Notes: a model not told the origin generated them from the letters alone. A DNA stretch of 64,000 nt from Nesterenkonia haasae (GCF_010119385.1 NZ_VFIE01000019.1:324302-388301); one strand, 5' to 3'. Positions 17,477-26,547 are shown, counted from the stretch's first letter. A program made the numbers and translations.

Positions 17477-19465
17477 ATGCAACCATCTGATCAGAAGCGC
17501 AGCGCCAATGCGGCTCCAAAGCTTGGCGCCCAGGAACGGGCGGCCCAGCAGCGAGTCGAATCCGGTCAGCGTCGCACACTCATCCAGGCCCTCGCGCGCC
17601 TGATTCCCTACCTTGAGGGTCTGAAGCTGCGGTGGTTCTTCGGCATGCTCGCAGCCATTGGCGCTGGCGTCATCGCGCTGTCTGTTCCCGTGGTGCTGGG
17701 CGGCCTGGTAGATGACATTGGCACAGTGGACGCCACAGCAGCTGTGGTCTGGACTGCCTTCGCCGTTGTTCTGGGCCTGGGTGTCCTCGAAGCCTTCTTC
17801 GTGTTCCTCCGCCGGTTCTTCGTCATCCCCCCGGCGTCAGATGCAGAGACGAACATGCGCGTCGCCCTGTTCTCACGTCTGATCCATCAGTCGGCCGCCT
17901 TCCACGGTGCGTGGGAAGCTGGTCAGCTGCAGTCCCGCGCGATTGCCGACCTGAACATGCTCCGCCGGTTCTTCGCTTTCGGTTCTCTGATGCTGGTCAC
18001 CTCCTCCATCACGGTTCTAGTGGGTATCGGCGTGATGTTCAGCTGGTCTCCGGTGCTCGGCGGACTGTTCCTCTGCGCAGCGGTTCCAGTGATCGTGCTC
18101 GGCCCGGCCTTCCGCAAGAAGTTCATCCACTACTCGCGCTCCGCCCAGGATCAGGCCGGTGAGGTCGCAACCAAGGTGGAGGAGTCAGTTCACGGCATCC
18201 GGGTGCTCAAAGCATTCGGCCGAGGCGACTGGGCCCGCTCCAGCTTCAAAGAAGAAGCCGCCACCCTGCGCGATCTCGAAGTCTCCAAGATGCGCACCCT
18301 GGCCAAGTTCCAGATGTTCATGGTCCTTCTGCCGGAGTCCGTCCTAGCACTGTGCATCTTCACCGGCCTCTACCTCGCTGGCCAAGGGGATATCACCCCC
18401 GGCTCATTAGCAGGATTCTTCGCCATGGCGGTGGTGCTGAAACAGCCCATTGAAGGCATCGGCATGCTCATCGGCATGGTCTTCATGGCCAAAACATCGA
18501 TTGACCGTCATATCGATGTCATGGATGTAGAGCCCACAGTGGTATCCCCGGAGCAGCCCACCACCTCTGAAGAGCGCGGCCTCGTTGAGCTTGATAACGT
18601 TCACTTCCGCTATCCGGACGCTGGCGAGGACCTCATCAAGGGCGCGACCCTGCGGATCGAACCAGGTGAGACGATGGCTTTGGTCTCCGCCACCGGCGGT
18701 GGCACCTCCACGCTGTTGAACCTGGTGCCCCGGCTCTACGACGTCACCGGCGGACGGGTGCTCATCGACGGGGTCGATGTCCGCGAATACAGCCTGCCTG
18801 ACCTGCGGTCCAGAATTGCGGTGGCGTTCGAGGACCCCACGCTCTTCTCCACCACGGTGAAGTCCAATGTTCTGCTGGGCACCGGCCACCACCGGAATGA
18901 TGACAATCCCGAAGAAGGCGACCCCTCACACCCGCACCGGGACAAAGCACCGCGGCTGGATCAGTTGGACGAGGTGCTCACTCAGGCGCTGCACACTGCT
19001 GATGCCGAGTTCGTACACGACCTTCCGGGTGGCTTGGACACCAGGATCGGCGAAGAGGGCATGAGCCTCTCCGGAGGTCAGCGCCAACGCCTGGCATTGG
19101 CCCGCGCAATCGCCGCGAAGCCCTCTGTGCTGCTGCTCGATGATCCCCTCTCCGCGCTGGACGTGCGCACCGAAGAACGTGTGACCGACCGTCTGCGAGA
19201 GGTCCTCAGGGGCACCACTACGCTGATCGTGGCTCACCGCCCCTCCACTGTGGCGATGGCCGACCGCGTGGCCCTGCTCCATGAGGGCACGGTCGCCGAC
19301 GTCGGTACTCACACCGAGCTGCTGGCGCGCAACAGCATCTACGCCGGGATCATGAGACCAGCCCCACCCAGCGGAGAAGAGCTGATGGATGCCATCCCCG
19401 CAGGGCAGGACGACGACGCCGCCGCCCCCGGTGCCCCCGCTGACTTTCAGGAGGTCCCACGGTGA
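17477..19465 (+). CDS. ABC exporter half-transporter with degenerate ATP-binding site (subunit A)
   Basis: 662 residues: six transmembrane helices (about 50-330), then a nucleotide-binding domain. Walker A is abnormal: VSATGGGTSTLL has Ser404 for the first glycine and Thr410 for the catalytic lysine. The Q-loop region reads AFEDPTLFS, with Glu in place of Gln. The signature LSGGQRQRLALARA is intact, but Walker B is LLLDDPLSALD, with Asp replacing the catalytic Glu. The partner is canonical for Walker A and Glu, so the pair should be a heterodimer with one working and one dead site. The GTGA overlap at 19462-19465 couples it to subunit B. It has a Glu/Asp-rich tail. Substrate unknown. Confidence 0.9.
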   Translation: MQPSDQKRSANAAPKLGAQERAAQQRVESGQRRTLIQALARLIPYLEGLKLRWFFGMLAAIGAGVIALSVPVVLGGLVDDIGTVDATAAVVWTAFAVVLGLGVLEAFFVFLRRFFVIPPASDAETNMRVALFSRLIHQSAAFHGAWEAGQLQSRAIADLNMLRRFFAFGSLMLVTSSITVLVGIGVMFSWSPVLGGLFLCAAVPVIVLGPAFRKKFIHYSRSAQDQAGEVATKVEESVHGIRVLKAFGRGDWARSSFKEEAATLRDLEVSKMRTLAKFQMFMVLLPESVLALCIFTGLYLAGQGDITPGSLAGFFAMAVVLKQPIEGIGMLIGMVFMAKTSIDRHIDVMDVEPTVVSPEQPTTSEERGLVELDNVHFRYPDAGEDLIKGATLRIEPGETMALVSATGGGTSTLLNLVPRLYDVTGGRVLIDGVDVREYSLPDLRSRIAVAFEDPTLFSTTVKSNVLLGTGHHRNDDNPEEGDPSHPHRDKAPRLDQLDEVLTQALHTADAEFVHDLPGGLDTRIGEEGMSLSGGQRQRLALARAIAAKPSVLLLDDPLSALDVRTEERVTDRLREVLRGTTTLIVAHRPSTVAMADRVALLHEGTVADVGTHTELLARNSIYAGIMRPAPPSGEELMDAIPAGQDDDAAAPGAPADFQEVPR

Positions 19466-21375
19466 GTGAGCAGAAGACCAACGGGCGCGTCACAACGGCC
19501 GATGACACCGGAGTACTGGACCTCTCCAAGGTTGCTCCCCCGCCCGAGCAGGACGATTTCGCGCATCTGCGTGGCACCGCCGCCGAGGAGGACGTCACCT
19601 TCGACAAAGAGGAACGAAAGTTCATTCGGCGTCGGTCGCTTGCTCTGCTGTGGCGGGCCTCAGCCGGCGTTCGCGGCAAACTGCTGCTGACCGCCATCGC
19701 CGTCATCGTCTCCCAGGCAGCCCAGGCCGCCACCCCGTTCATCGCAGGTGGCCTGGCCATCGACTGGGGCCTCCCCCGGCTGATCGATGGTGATGCCACA
19801 GGTCTGTGGGTTCCCGCCGCGCTCTACCTCATCTGCGCAGTGACTGCAGGCAGCCTGCTCTACTGGTACACCCGGATGACCGCGGAAGCCTCGCAGACCA
19901 TGCTGTACACGCTGCGCGATGAAGTCTTCCGCAAAACCCAGGCGCTGAGTTTGGACTTCCACGAGGACTACACCTCCGGGAAAGTGATCTCCCGGCAGAC
20001 CTCGGACCTGGAAGCGCTGCGTGAACTCCTCGACGGTGGCATCAACCAGTTGGTGCAGGGCATCATGTTCATGCTCTTCACTACGGTCTACATCTGGATC
20101 AGCGACATCCGCTCCGGGCTGGTGCTGCTCTGCGCTGTCATCCCGATCTACTTCCTGGGCCGCTGGTACCAGAAGAACGCCGAGGTCGCCTACCGGCGCA
20201 CCCGCATCTCCTCGGCCCGGATGATCGTCCACTTTGTGGAGTCCATGACCGGTATACGGGCTGTGCAGGCATACCGTCGCGAGGACGCCCGGTCCCGGCA
20301 GTACCGGAAACTGGCCAAAATCTACCGCGATGACATGGTCCGCTCGATCGGCCTTTTCGGCGTGCTGCAACCGTCCCTGATGCTGATCGGCAACCTCTCG
20401 GTGGCCGCCGTCCTGCTGTGGGGAGGATTCAGGGTGCTGGAGGGCGACCTAGGAGCAGGCCTGCTTCTGGGAATTGTGCTCTCCACCAAACGAGTATTCC
20501 AACCGCTGGACATGATCGCCATGTTCTACAACTCACTGCAGTCCGCCACCGCCGCTTTGGAAAAAGTCTCCGGGCTCCTGGAGGAAACACCCAATGTCCG
20601 GCAGGTGAAGGACCCCAAGCGGCTGCCTGACTGTGCAGGGGAGATCGAGTTCCGCAACGCAGAATTCAAGTACAGCGCCGACGGCCCTGTGGTGATGCAG
20701 AAGCTCGACCTGCACATCCCGGCGGGTCAAACTCTGGCCGTGGTGGGCCGCACCGGTGCAGGGAAGTCCACTCTGGTGAAGCTGCTCGCCCGGTTCTATG
20801 ACGTCACCTCCGGATCATTGACCCTGGACGGAGTGGAATTACGCGAACTCGCCGAAGACGACCACCACCGGCATGTGGCCATGGTGACCCAGGAGGCATT
20901 CCTGTTCTCCGGTTCCATCAGGGAGAACATCGCCCTGTCCCAACCGGATGCCACCGACGAGCAAGTCATCGAGGCCGCCAAGGCGGTCGGTGCCCACGAA
21001 TTCATCATGAGTCTGCCGGAGGGCTACGACACCGACGTCAATAAGCGCGGCGGCCGCATCTCTGCCGGTCAGCGTCAGCTGGTGTCTTTTGCCAGGGCGT
21101 TCCTGGCGGACCCGGCTGTGTTGATCCTGGACGAGGCGACGTCGTCGTTGGATCTTCCCTCAGAACAGCTGGTGCAGCAGGGCCTGGAGCGCCTGCTGGG
21201 CAATCGAACTGCGCTGATCATCGCCCACCGGCTCTCCACTGTGGCGATCGCTGACCGGGTGCTGGTCATTGATGAAGGACGCGTGGTGGAGGATGGAACT
21301 CCCGAGGACCTCATTGCCGCCGGCGGCTACTTCTCTAAGCTGCACTCAGCCTGGTCCGCCACCATGGGCTCGTAA
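19462..21375 (+). CDS. ABC exporter half-transporter, catalytic subunit B
   Basis: 637 residues with a ~60-residue acidic N-terminal extension, six transmembrane helices, and a nucleotide-binding domain with intact Walker A (GRTGAGKST), Q-loop (VTQEAFLFSGSIREN), Walker B plus catalytic Glu (LILDEATSSLD) and H-loop (IIAHRLSTV). Its signature is ISAGQ rather than LSGGQ; this weakened signature would face the defective Walker A of subunit A. Hydrolysis should therefore occur only at the site made of this Walker A and the LSGGQ of subunit A. GTG start overlapping the previous stop. Confidence 0.92.
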   Translation: MSEQKTNGRVTTADDTGVLDLSKVAPPPEQDDFAHLRGTAAEEDVTFDKEERKFIRRRSLALLWRASAGVRGKLLLTAIAVIVSQAAQAATPFIAGGLAIDWGLPRLIDGDATGLWVPAALYLICAVTAGSLLYWYTRMTAEASQTMLYTLRDEVFRKTQALSLDFHEDYTSGKVISRQTSDLEALRELLDGGINQLVQGIMFMLFTTVYIWISDIRSGLVLLCAVIPIYFLGRWYQKNAEVAYRRTRISSARMIVHFVESMTGIRAVQAYRREDARSRQYRKLAKIYRDDMVRSIGLFGVLQPSLMLIGNLSVAAVLLWGGFRVLEGDLGAGLLLGIVLSTKRVFQPLDMIAMFYNSLQSATAALEKVSGLLEETPNVRQVKDPKRLPDCAGEIEFRNAEFKYSADGPVVMQKLDLHIPAGQTLAVVGRTGAGKSTLVKLLARFYDVTSGSLTLDGVELRELAEDDHHRHVAMVTQEAFLFSGSIRENIALSQPDATDEQVIEAAKAVGAHEFIMSLPEGYDTDVNKRGGRISAGQRQLVSFARAFLADPAVLILDEATSSLDLPSEQLVQQGLERLLGNRTALIIAHRLSTVAIADRVLVIDEGRVVEDGTPEDLIAAGGYFSKLHSAWSATMGS

Positions 21376-21408
21376 GGTCCCGCACAGGCACCAGCTACCA
21401 TTGGTTCA

Positions 21409-22350
21409 ATGTCAGATGCTCTCTCCCCTGCCACACCTGTGACCTCCGCACCTCAGGTTCACTGGCGCCAACGGCTCGGCTCTTGGGTGGAGTCCTCCAC
21501 TGTTGAGCGGTTCGTCATCGCGGTGATTCTGATCAACGCGGTGGTGCTCGGCATGGAGACCTCGCCCGCGCTGATGAACGCTTTTGGCGGTCTGCTCATC
21601 GGGATTGACGCCGCCTGCCTGGCGATCTTCGTGCTGGAGATCGGGCTGAAGCTGGTGGCGTTCGGGTGGAAGTTCTTCCGCAACCCGTGGAACGTCTTCG
21701 ACTTCATTGTGGTGGGCATCGCCCTGGTGCCGGCGGGTGCGGGGTTCGAGGTCTTGCGGACACTTCGGGTGCTGCGCGTACTGCGGCTGATCTCCGCCCT
21801 GCCGCAGCTGCGCAAGGTGGTCAGCGCGCTGCTGCATGCGGTCCCGGGAATCCTATCCACGGGCGCGCTGCTGGCGCTGATCTTCTATGTGGCCTCAGTC
21901 ATGGCCACCACCTTCTTCCGGGACACCCTCCCAGAGTTCTTCGGCAGCTTCGGCGCCTCCCTGTTCAGCCTGTTCCAGATCGCCACGCTCTCCAGCTGGG
22001 AGACCATCGTCCGGCCTGCCATGGATGAACACCCCTGGGCGTGGGCGTTCTTCATCCCGTTCATCATTCTGGCCGCCTTCACAGCACTGAATCTGATCAT
22101 CGCGGTGATTGTGGACGCCATGAACACTCTGCACGATATGCCCTCCGCGACCGTAGTCACCTCATCCGATGATGAGCACGACGACGCCGCCTCGGCTGAG
22201 TCCCGCAATGGTGTGGATTCCGGCGCCGGAACGGGAGCTGGGGCCGGCGCGGTCGACGATCACCACCTGCTGTACCAGGAGATCAGACAGCTAAGGGCTG
22301 ACGTCGCCGAACTCTCTTCTCAGCTCCGCGCTGCTGACCGGCACAACTGA
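21409..22350 (+). CDS. Voltage-gated ion channel (bacterial Nav/Cav-like, single domain)
   Basis: 313 residues. Six transmembrane segments; S4 is EVLRTLRVLRVLRLIS with arginines every third residue (117, 120, 123, 126). The pore-loop filter at 193-198 is TLSSWE, against TLESWS or TLESWA in well-studied bacterial sodium channels, so the glutamate sits three positions later. The cytoplasmic tail is Ser/Asp/Gly-rich, then a coiled coil (HHLLYQEIRQLRADVAELS) that would hold a homotetramer. The 3' end is duplicated downstream at 23965-24084. Ion selectivity is not predictable from this sequence. Confidence 0.88.
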   Translation: MSDALSPATPVTSAPQVHWRQRLGSWVESSTVERFVIAVILINAVVLGMETSPALMNAFGGLLIGIDAACLAIFVLEIGLKLVAFGWKFFRNPWNVFDFIVVGIALVPAGAGFEVLRTLRVLRVLRLISALPQLRKVVSALLHAVPGILSTGALLALIFYVASVMATTFFRDTLPEFFGSFGASLFSLFQIATLSSWETIVRPAMDEHPWAWAFFIPFIILAAFTALNLIIAVIVDAMNTLHDMPSATVVTSSDDEHDDAASAESRNGVDSGAGTGAGAGAVDDHHLLYQEIRQLRADVAELSSQLRAADRHN

Positions 22351-22514
22351 TAGGACGGTACCGCCCGCGCCCGGTTCGTCCCATCGCATGTGCCGCTGAG
22401 CCTGCCCATGGGGGCGGCGGCCAAAACTGCAACTCCGGATGGGACACCCAGCTTCACTGCGCCAAGAGTCCCCCCGGATGTTGTGCCGCGCGCAGTGGGC
22501 GGCGTGCACCGCCA
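22231..22514 (+). repeat. Direct repeat, copy A (channel 3' end plus downstream flank)
   Basis: The last ~120 bp of the channel gene and ~164 bp after its stop recur at 23965-24238. The noncoding part from about 22432 on is almost identical in both copies. Copy A is about 10 bp longer because of small indels just after the stop. Confidence 0.9.
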
Positions 22515-22548
22515 ATTGGCGGTTTATGCCATCGGTGTGATTCAGCGG

Positions 22549-23391
22549 CTATAACTTCCCAACTAGTTCTAAAAGAATTTTGTTGAACTCGTCTGGACGT
22601 TCCATATTCGGGTAATGTGCCGCTCCTGCTATCTGGTGCACCTCACCTCTGGGCACTGCTGTGGCAAGTTCGACCACCATGCGCTGATGATCCTCAGCGT
22701 CGAGACTGCCGGAGACCCCTAGAACAGGAAGATCGATTCCCGCCAGCCGCTGCCAAGTGTTGCTCACCGGGGTCGCCGGGGTAGGTATGACCGGGCCGTC
22801 TTCACGGACGATATGTGTGCTCAATGTGTGCCGCGCCATCCGTTCAATCCCTGAAGTCACGCCGGGGTCGACCTCACTCAACGCGCGCTGAGGCCCGGCG
22901 ACGAAACGCATGAAAGCAGAAATCCACCCTTCAGGGTCCAGCGCCTCGGAACTGCGCTGCCAGGCGCCGAGTACGTCGAGCACCCAAGGGTCGCGGAACT
23001 CTGGCTCACTGGTTCCGGCCCCACTGACTACAAGAGCCAGTGCCCGATCAGGATGCTCCAACACCACATCCACGGCAGTAGACCCACCCATGGAAACACC
23101 AACGAGCACAGCTTTTTCGATGTCCAAGGCGTCAAGGAGGGCCACGACATCGTCGCCATACCGGAAGGGTTGCCCATCCGGGGCTTGAGTCCATCCGTGC
23201 CCGCGGGCATCGAGTGCAAGACAACGATGTTCCGCGAAGGCGGCGAGCTGGGGGCCCCACATACGGTGATCCAGTGCGCCACCGTGCAGAAAGACCAGTG
23301 TCGGCCTGCCTGCTGCAGGGACGCGAGCGGGTCGGTCCACATAGGCAATACTGGCATTCGCGCAGCTCACATACTGTATGGCGTCATTCAT
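22549..23391 (-). CDS. Alpha/beta hydrolase (enol-lactonase/esterase-like)
   Basis: 280 residues. Oxyanion-hole motif FLHGGALDHRMW, nucleophile GVSMGG, acid in SGSLDAEDH, and histidine in AGAAHYPNM give a complete catalytic triad. Similar to 3-oxoadipate enol-lactonase and related small-molecule hydrolases, but the substrate is open. Its start codon overlaps a perfect palindrome, and a MarR gene lies divergently 57 bp away, so it is probably MarR-controlled. It is part of a cassette flanked by the direct repeats. Confidence 0.87.
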   Translation of the reverse strand: MNDAIQYVSCANASIAYVDRPARVPAAGRPTLVFLHGGALDHRMWGPQLAAFAEHRCLALDARGHGWTQAPDGQPFRYGDDVVALLDALDIEKAVLVGVSMGGSTAVDVVLEHPDRALALVVSGAGTSEPEFRDPWVLDVLGAWQRSSEALDPEGWISAFMRFVAGPQRALSEVDPGVTSGIERMARHTLSTHIVREDGPVIPTPATPVSNTWQRLAGIDLPVLGVSGSLDAEDHQRMVVELATAVPRGEVHQIAGAAHYPNMERPDEFNKILLELVGKL

Positions 23392-23407
23392 GACAACCAG
23401 GTTGTCA
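23391..23407. promoter_or_regulatory. MarR operator 1 (palindrome)
   Basis: TGACAACCAGGTTGTCA is a perfect 8-bp-arm dyad around one base. It overlaps the hydrolase start codon, in the gap between the divergent hydrolase and marR genes. Confidence 0.7.
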
Positions 23408-23418
23408 GATTTTGGGCC

Positions 23419-23441
23419 TTATGACAACTAAGGTGTCATAA
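23419..23441. promoter_or_regulatory. MarR operator 2 (palindrome)
   Basis: TTATGACA (23419-23426) pairs with TGTCATAA (23434-23441), an 8-bp dyad with a 7-bp spacer. The core resembles operator 1 (TGACAAC / GGTGTCA). It lies 8 bp before the marR ATG, fitting autoregulation. Confidence 0.65.
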
Positions 23442-23448
23442 TAGCGAT

Positions 23449-23931
23449 ATGGATGACACCAGCTCGTCTGCTGACCCACTCCCCCCTGGCCCCCTAGCTC
23501 ACCAACTGGCCGAGGTCTATCGAGTCTTGGGGCCGCTGTACCGCAAAGTCTCCAGAACCGTGGAACGCCTGCAACCAACGATGGGCATGTCCGTGGGTGT
23601 GCGCGCGGTGCTGGAGCAGTTGCGCCGTGAGGGTCCTCTCACCGTTCCAGAAATGGCGCGCTCCCAGGAGCTAAGTCGGCAGTTCGTTCAACGCATGGTT
23701 CATGACGCGACGTCCGCTGGATGGGTCCAATCGCGGCCGAATCCCGCACACCGGACTTCGCCGTTGATCCGCCTCACAGAATCAGGCGTGGGTGCGGTCG
23801 ACGAGGTGGTGGCCCATGAGCGCGCACTTATGGGACAAGTCCCGGGGAGCCTCACGGGGGAAGACATCGCGGCAACTCTCAAAGTGCTCACCGCTATGTC
23901 TAAAGGCCTCGACGACGTCAAAGAGTTCTGA
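23449..23931 (+). CDS. MarR family transcriptional regulator
   Basis: 160 residues. The winged-helix core runs about 45-115: LRREGPLTVPEMARSQELS, then RQFVQRMVHDATSAGWVQS, the recognition helix and the wing (NPAHRTSPLIRLTESG). It is divergent from the alpha/beta hydrolase across two related palindromes. Probable ligand-responsive repressor of the hydrolase and of itself. It ends just before the second repeat copy. Confidence 0.88.
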   Translation: MDDTSSSADPLPPGPLAHQLAEVYRVLGPLYRKVSRTVERLQPTMGMSVGVRAVLEQLRREGPLTVPEMARSQELSRQFVQRMVHDATSAGWVQSRPNPAHRTSPLIRLTESGVGAVDEVVAHERALMGQVPGSLTGEDIAATLKVLTAMSKGLDDVKEF

Positions 23932-23964
23932 ATCGCGGGTGGCCCCAGCCGAAACCGAGCCTCG

Positions 23965-24084
23965 ACGGGAGCTGGGACCGGCGCGGTCGATGATCACCAC
24001 CTGCTGTACCAGGAGATCAGACAGCTGCGAGCCGACGTCGCGGAGCTCTCCTCTCAGCTCCGCGGTGCTGACCGGCACAACTGA
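23965..24084 (+). pseudogene. Truncated duplicate of the ion-channel C-terminus
   Basis: The segment still reads the channel tail in frame up to the same TGA, and begins inside the Gly-rich linker. Compared with the intact gene nine codons differ, seven of them synonymously (for example AGG to CGA, CTA to CTG). There is no start codon or pore domain, so it cannot encode a channel. The synonymous pattern suggests the sequence diverged while still under selection in another copy of the gene. Confidence 0.85.
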
Positions 24085-24238
24085 TAGGACGGTAGCCACC
24101 GAGTCCCGGTCGTTCCATCGCCTATGCCGCCGAGCCTGCTCATGGGGCCAAAACTGCAACTCCGGATGGGACACCCAGCTTCACTGCGCCAAGAGTCCCC
24201 CGGATGTTGTGCCGCGCGCGGTGGGCGGCGTGCACCGT
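23965..24238 (+). repeat. Direct repeat, copy B (flanks hydrolase-MarR cassette)
   Basis: Second copy of the segment at 22231-22514, same orientation. Homology starts abruptly within the channel linker and stops at about GTGCACCG on the right, shortly before the purC terminus. The two copies enclose a 1.45-kb cassette holding the hydrolase and marR. Confidence 0.9.
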
Positions 24239-24277
24239 CCGTTAGACAAGGTGCCCGAGCTCTGCGGCGGTGCAGGC

Positions 24278-25174
24278 TCAGAGGGTCAGCTCAGCGCCGG
24301 TGAGGCGTCGGTAAGCGTCCAGGTAGCGTTCCTGGGTGGCCGCGACGATGTCCGCCGGAAGTTGGGGCGGGGCGGCATCGGAGTTCCGGTCCCATCCTGA
24401 GGCGCTGCTGGTGAGCCAGTTGCGCACGAACTGCTTGTCGAAGCTGGGCTGCGGCTTGCCTGGGCTCCATTCTTCGGCCGGCCAAAACCGCGAAGAGTCC
24501 GGGGTGAGCACCTCATCAGCGAGCACAAGGGCACCCTGAGCATCGAGCCCGAATTCGAACTTGGTGTCAGCCAAGATGATCCCGGCAGCTCGCGCCCTCT
24601 CCTCCGCGAGCGCATAGACTCGCAGCGCCGCATCCCGCAGCCGATGTGCGAGGTCCGCTCCGAGGTTCAGCTTCAGCTGCTCGAAGCTGATGTTCTCATC
24701 GTGGTCACCCTGCTCTGCCTTGGTGGAGGGGGTGAAGATGGGTTCGGGCAGCGCGGATCCGTCGGTGAGGCCCGCGGGGAGCTCGATTCCGGTCACGGTG
24801 CCACTCTCCCGGTATTCGGCCAGACCCGAGCCGGTGAGGTAACCGCGCACAATCGCCTCAGCCTGCACCATCTCCAGGGCACGCACGACGACGCCGCGGC
24901 CCGCCACCTCCTCTGGAACCTCCGTGCTGACCACGTGGTTTCCAATTCCTTCAGCGGACAACTGCTCGAACCACCACAGACTGAGCTGGGTGAGGATGAC
25001 GCCTTTTCCGGGGATGCCGGGACTCAGCACATGGTCGTAGGCGCTGATTCGGTCGGTGGCGACCATGAGCAGGACGTCCTGGCCATCCCACACTGAGCCG
25101 GCTTCCGGTGCGTAGAGGTCCCGGACCTTGCCCGAGCTCAGATGCTGCCACCCCGGGAGGGCTGCCGCGGTCAC
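24278..25174 (-). CDS. purC: Phosphoribosylaminoimidazole-succinocarboxamide synthase (SAICAR synthetase)
   Basis: 298 residues, purine biosynthesis step 7: joins CAIR and aspartate with ATP. Motifs SSGKVRDLYAP, MVATDRISAYDHVL, the VVRALEMVQAEAIVRGYLTGS signature and LADTKFEFG are all present. Its ATG overlaps the purD stop (ATGA at 25171-25174), so purD and purC form one operon. Full length for the ~300-aa form of the enzyme. Confidence 0.96.
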   Translation of the reverse strand: MTAAALPGWQHLSSGKVRDLYAPEAGSVWDGQDVLLMVATDRISAYDHVLSPGIPGKGVILTQLSLWWFEQLSAEGIGNHVVSTEVPEEVAGRGVVVRALEMVQAEAIVRGYLTGSGLAEYRESGTVTGIELPAGLTDGSALPEPIFTPSTKAEQGDHDENISFEQLKLNLGADLAHRLRDAALRVYALAEERARAAGIILADTKFEFGLDAQGALVLADEVLTPDSSRFWPAEEWSPGKPQPSFDKQFVRNWLTSSASGWDRNSDAAPPQLPADIVAATQERYLDAYRRLTGAELTL

Positions 25175-26499
25175 CGCTGCGCCCCCGTGGAGTGGGGACC
25201 ACCTGGGTTGATCTGCCCGGCGAGCGCTTTGGCGGCGATATCCGTACGGTGCTGGGCGCCGGTCCAGGTGATGCGTTCGACTCCGGCATAGGCGCGGTCT
25301 ACGGCTTCGCGGAGCGTACCTCCGGTGCCGACCACGGCGAGCACGCGTCCGCCGGCGGTGACGAGGTTCCCGTCGTGCTCAGCGGTGCCGGCATGCAGGA
25401 CGGCCACTCCTTCGAGCCCTTCAGCTTCTGCGATGCCGGAGATGACGTCCCCTTTGCGGGGGGCGTCAGGATAGTTTTCGGCGGCAATCACCACATCAGC
25501 TGCGTACCCGTTGGACCACTCAAGGTGGCGGTCGGGGCCCAGCTGGCCCGTGGCGGCGTCGAGCAGGAGTCTTCCAAGCGGGGTGGCGAGGCGTTCCAGA
25601 ACGGCCTGGATCTCAGGGTCACCAAAACGGGCGTTGAACTCCACCACTCGGACACCGCGGGAGGTGATGGCCAGACCGCAGTAGAGCACACCGACGAACG
25701 GTGTGCCACGGCGAGCCATTTCTTCCAGGGTGGGTCGCGCCACCCGGTCGACGACTATCTCGGTGAAGTTCCGGGTCACTCCCCCGTGGGTTTCGGTGTA
25801 GCCCTCCAACCAGTCCAGCGGTGTATAGGCCCCCATGCCGCCCGTGTTGGGGCCGGTGTCGTCGTTATAAATGCGTTTGAAGTCTTGGGCCGGTGAAAGG
25901 GGCACCAAGTTGTGGCCGTCACAGATGACGAACAGGGAGACTTCAGGACCGTCGAGGAACTCTTCGATGACCACGGTGCTTCCGCCGGTCAGGCAGGCCT
26001 CCGCATGAGCCTGGGCCTGGTCGAGGTCTTCAGTGACCACTACGCCCTTGCCGGCAGCGAGTCCGTCGTCTTTGACCACGTAGGGCGGGCCGAACCGGTT
26101 GAGCGCGTCGGCGGCCTCCGTGGCAGTCGAGATGTGCACAGCTTGCGCGGTGGGCACTGCCGCGGCCGCCATGATCTCCTTGGCGAACGCTTTGGAGGCC
26201 TCCAGTTGGGCCGCAGCCTGCGAGGGGCCGAAGACGGGGATTCCGGCGGCGCGCACGGCATCGGCCACTCCTGCAGCCAGGGGCGCCTCTGGTCCGATGA
26301 CCACCAGGTCATAGCCGCCTTCAGCGGAGAGTGCGGCCACGGAGTCAGGTGCTGTGGCGTCGACTGCGCGGCAGGTCACATCCCGGGCGATCCCGGCATT
26401 TCCGGGGGCGGCCTCCACCGTGGTGACGGCCGGGTCGCGCAGGAGCGCACGGACAATGGCATGTTCTCGGCCTCCGGGGCCCACGACCAGAATCTTCAC
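25171..26499 (-). CDS. purD: Phosphoribosylamine--glycine ligase (GAR synthetase)
   Basis: 442 residues, ATP-grasp enzyme of purine biosynthesis step 2. Visible: [45 protein letters not shown] (ATP-binding lysines), [34 protein letters not shown]. The start is GTG with AAGGGA just upstream. First gene of the purD-purC unit; purF and purM lie 8-10 kb away on the other strand. Confidence 0.96.
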   Translation of the reverse strand: MKILVVGPGGREHAIVRALLRDPAVTTVEAAPGNAGIARDVTCRAVDATAPDSVAALSAEGGYDLVVIGPEAPLAAGVADAVRAAGIPVFGPSQAAAQLEASKAFAKEIMAAAAVPTAQAVHISTATEAADALNRFGPPYVVKDDGLAAGKGVVVTEDLDQAQAHAEACLTGGSTVVIEEFLDGPEVSLFVICDGHNLVPLSPAQDFKRIYNDDTGPNTGGMGAYTPLDWLEGYTETHGGVTRNFTEIVVDRVARPTLEEMARRGTPFVGVLYCGLAITSRGVRVVEFNARFGDPEIQAVLERLATPLGRLLLDAATGQLGPDRHLEWSNGYAADVVIAAENYPDAPRKGDVISGIAEAEGLEGVAVLHAGTAEHDGNLVTAGGRVLAVVGTGGTLREAVDRAYAGVERITWTGAQHRTDIAAKALAGQINPGGPHSTGAQR

Positions 26500-26547
26500 G
26501 GTCCCTTACCTTACCGCCCGGCCTGCTGCTTTGGGGGCGTCGCCCCA

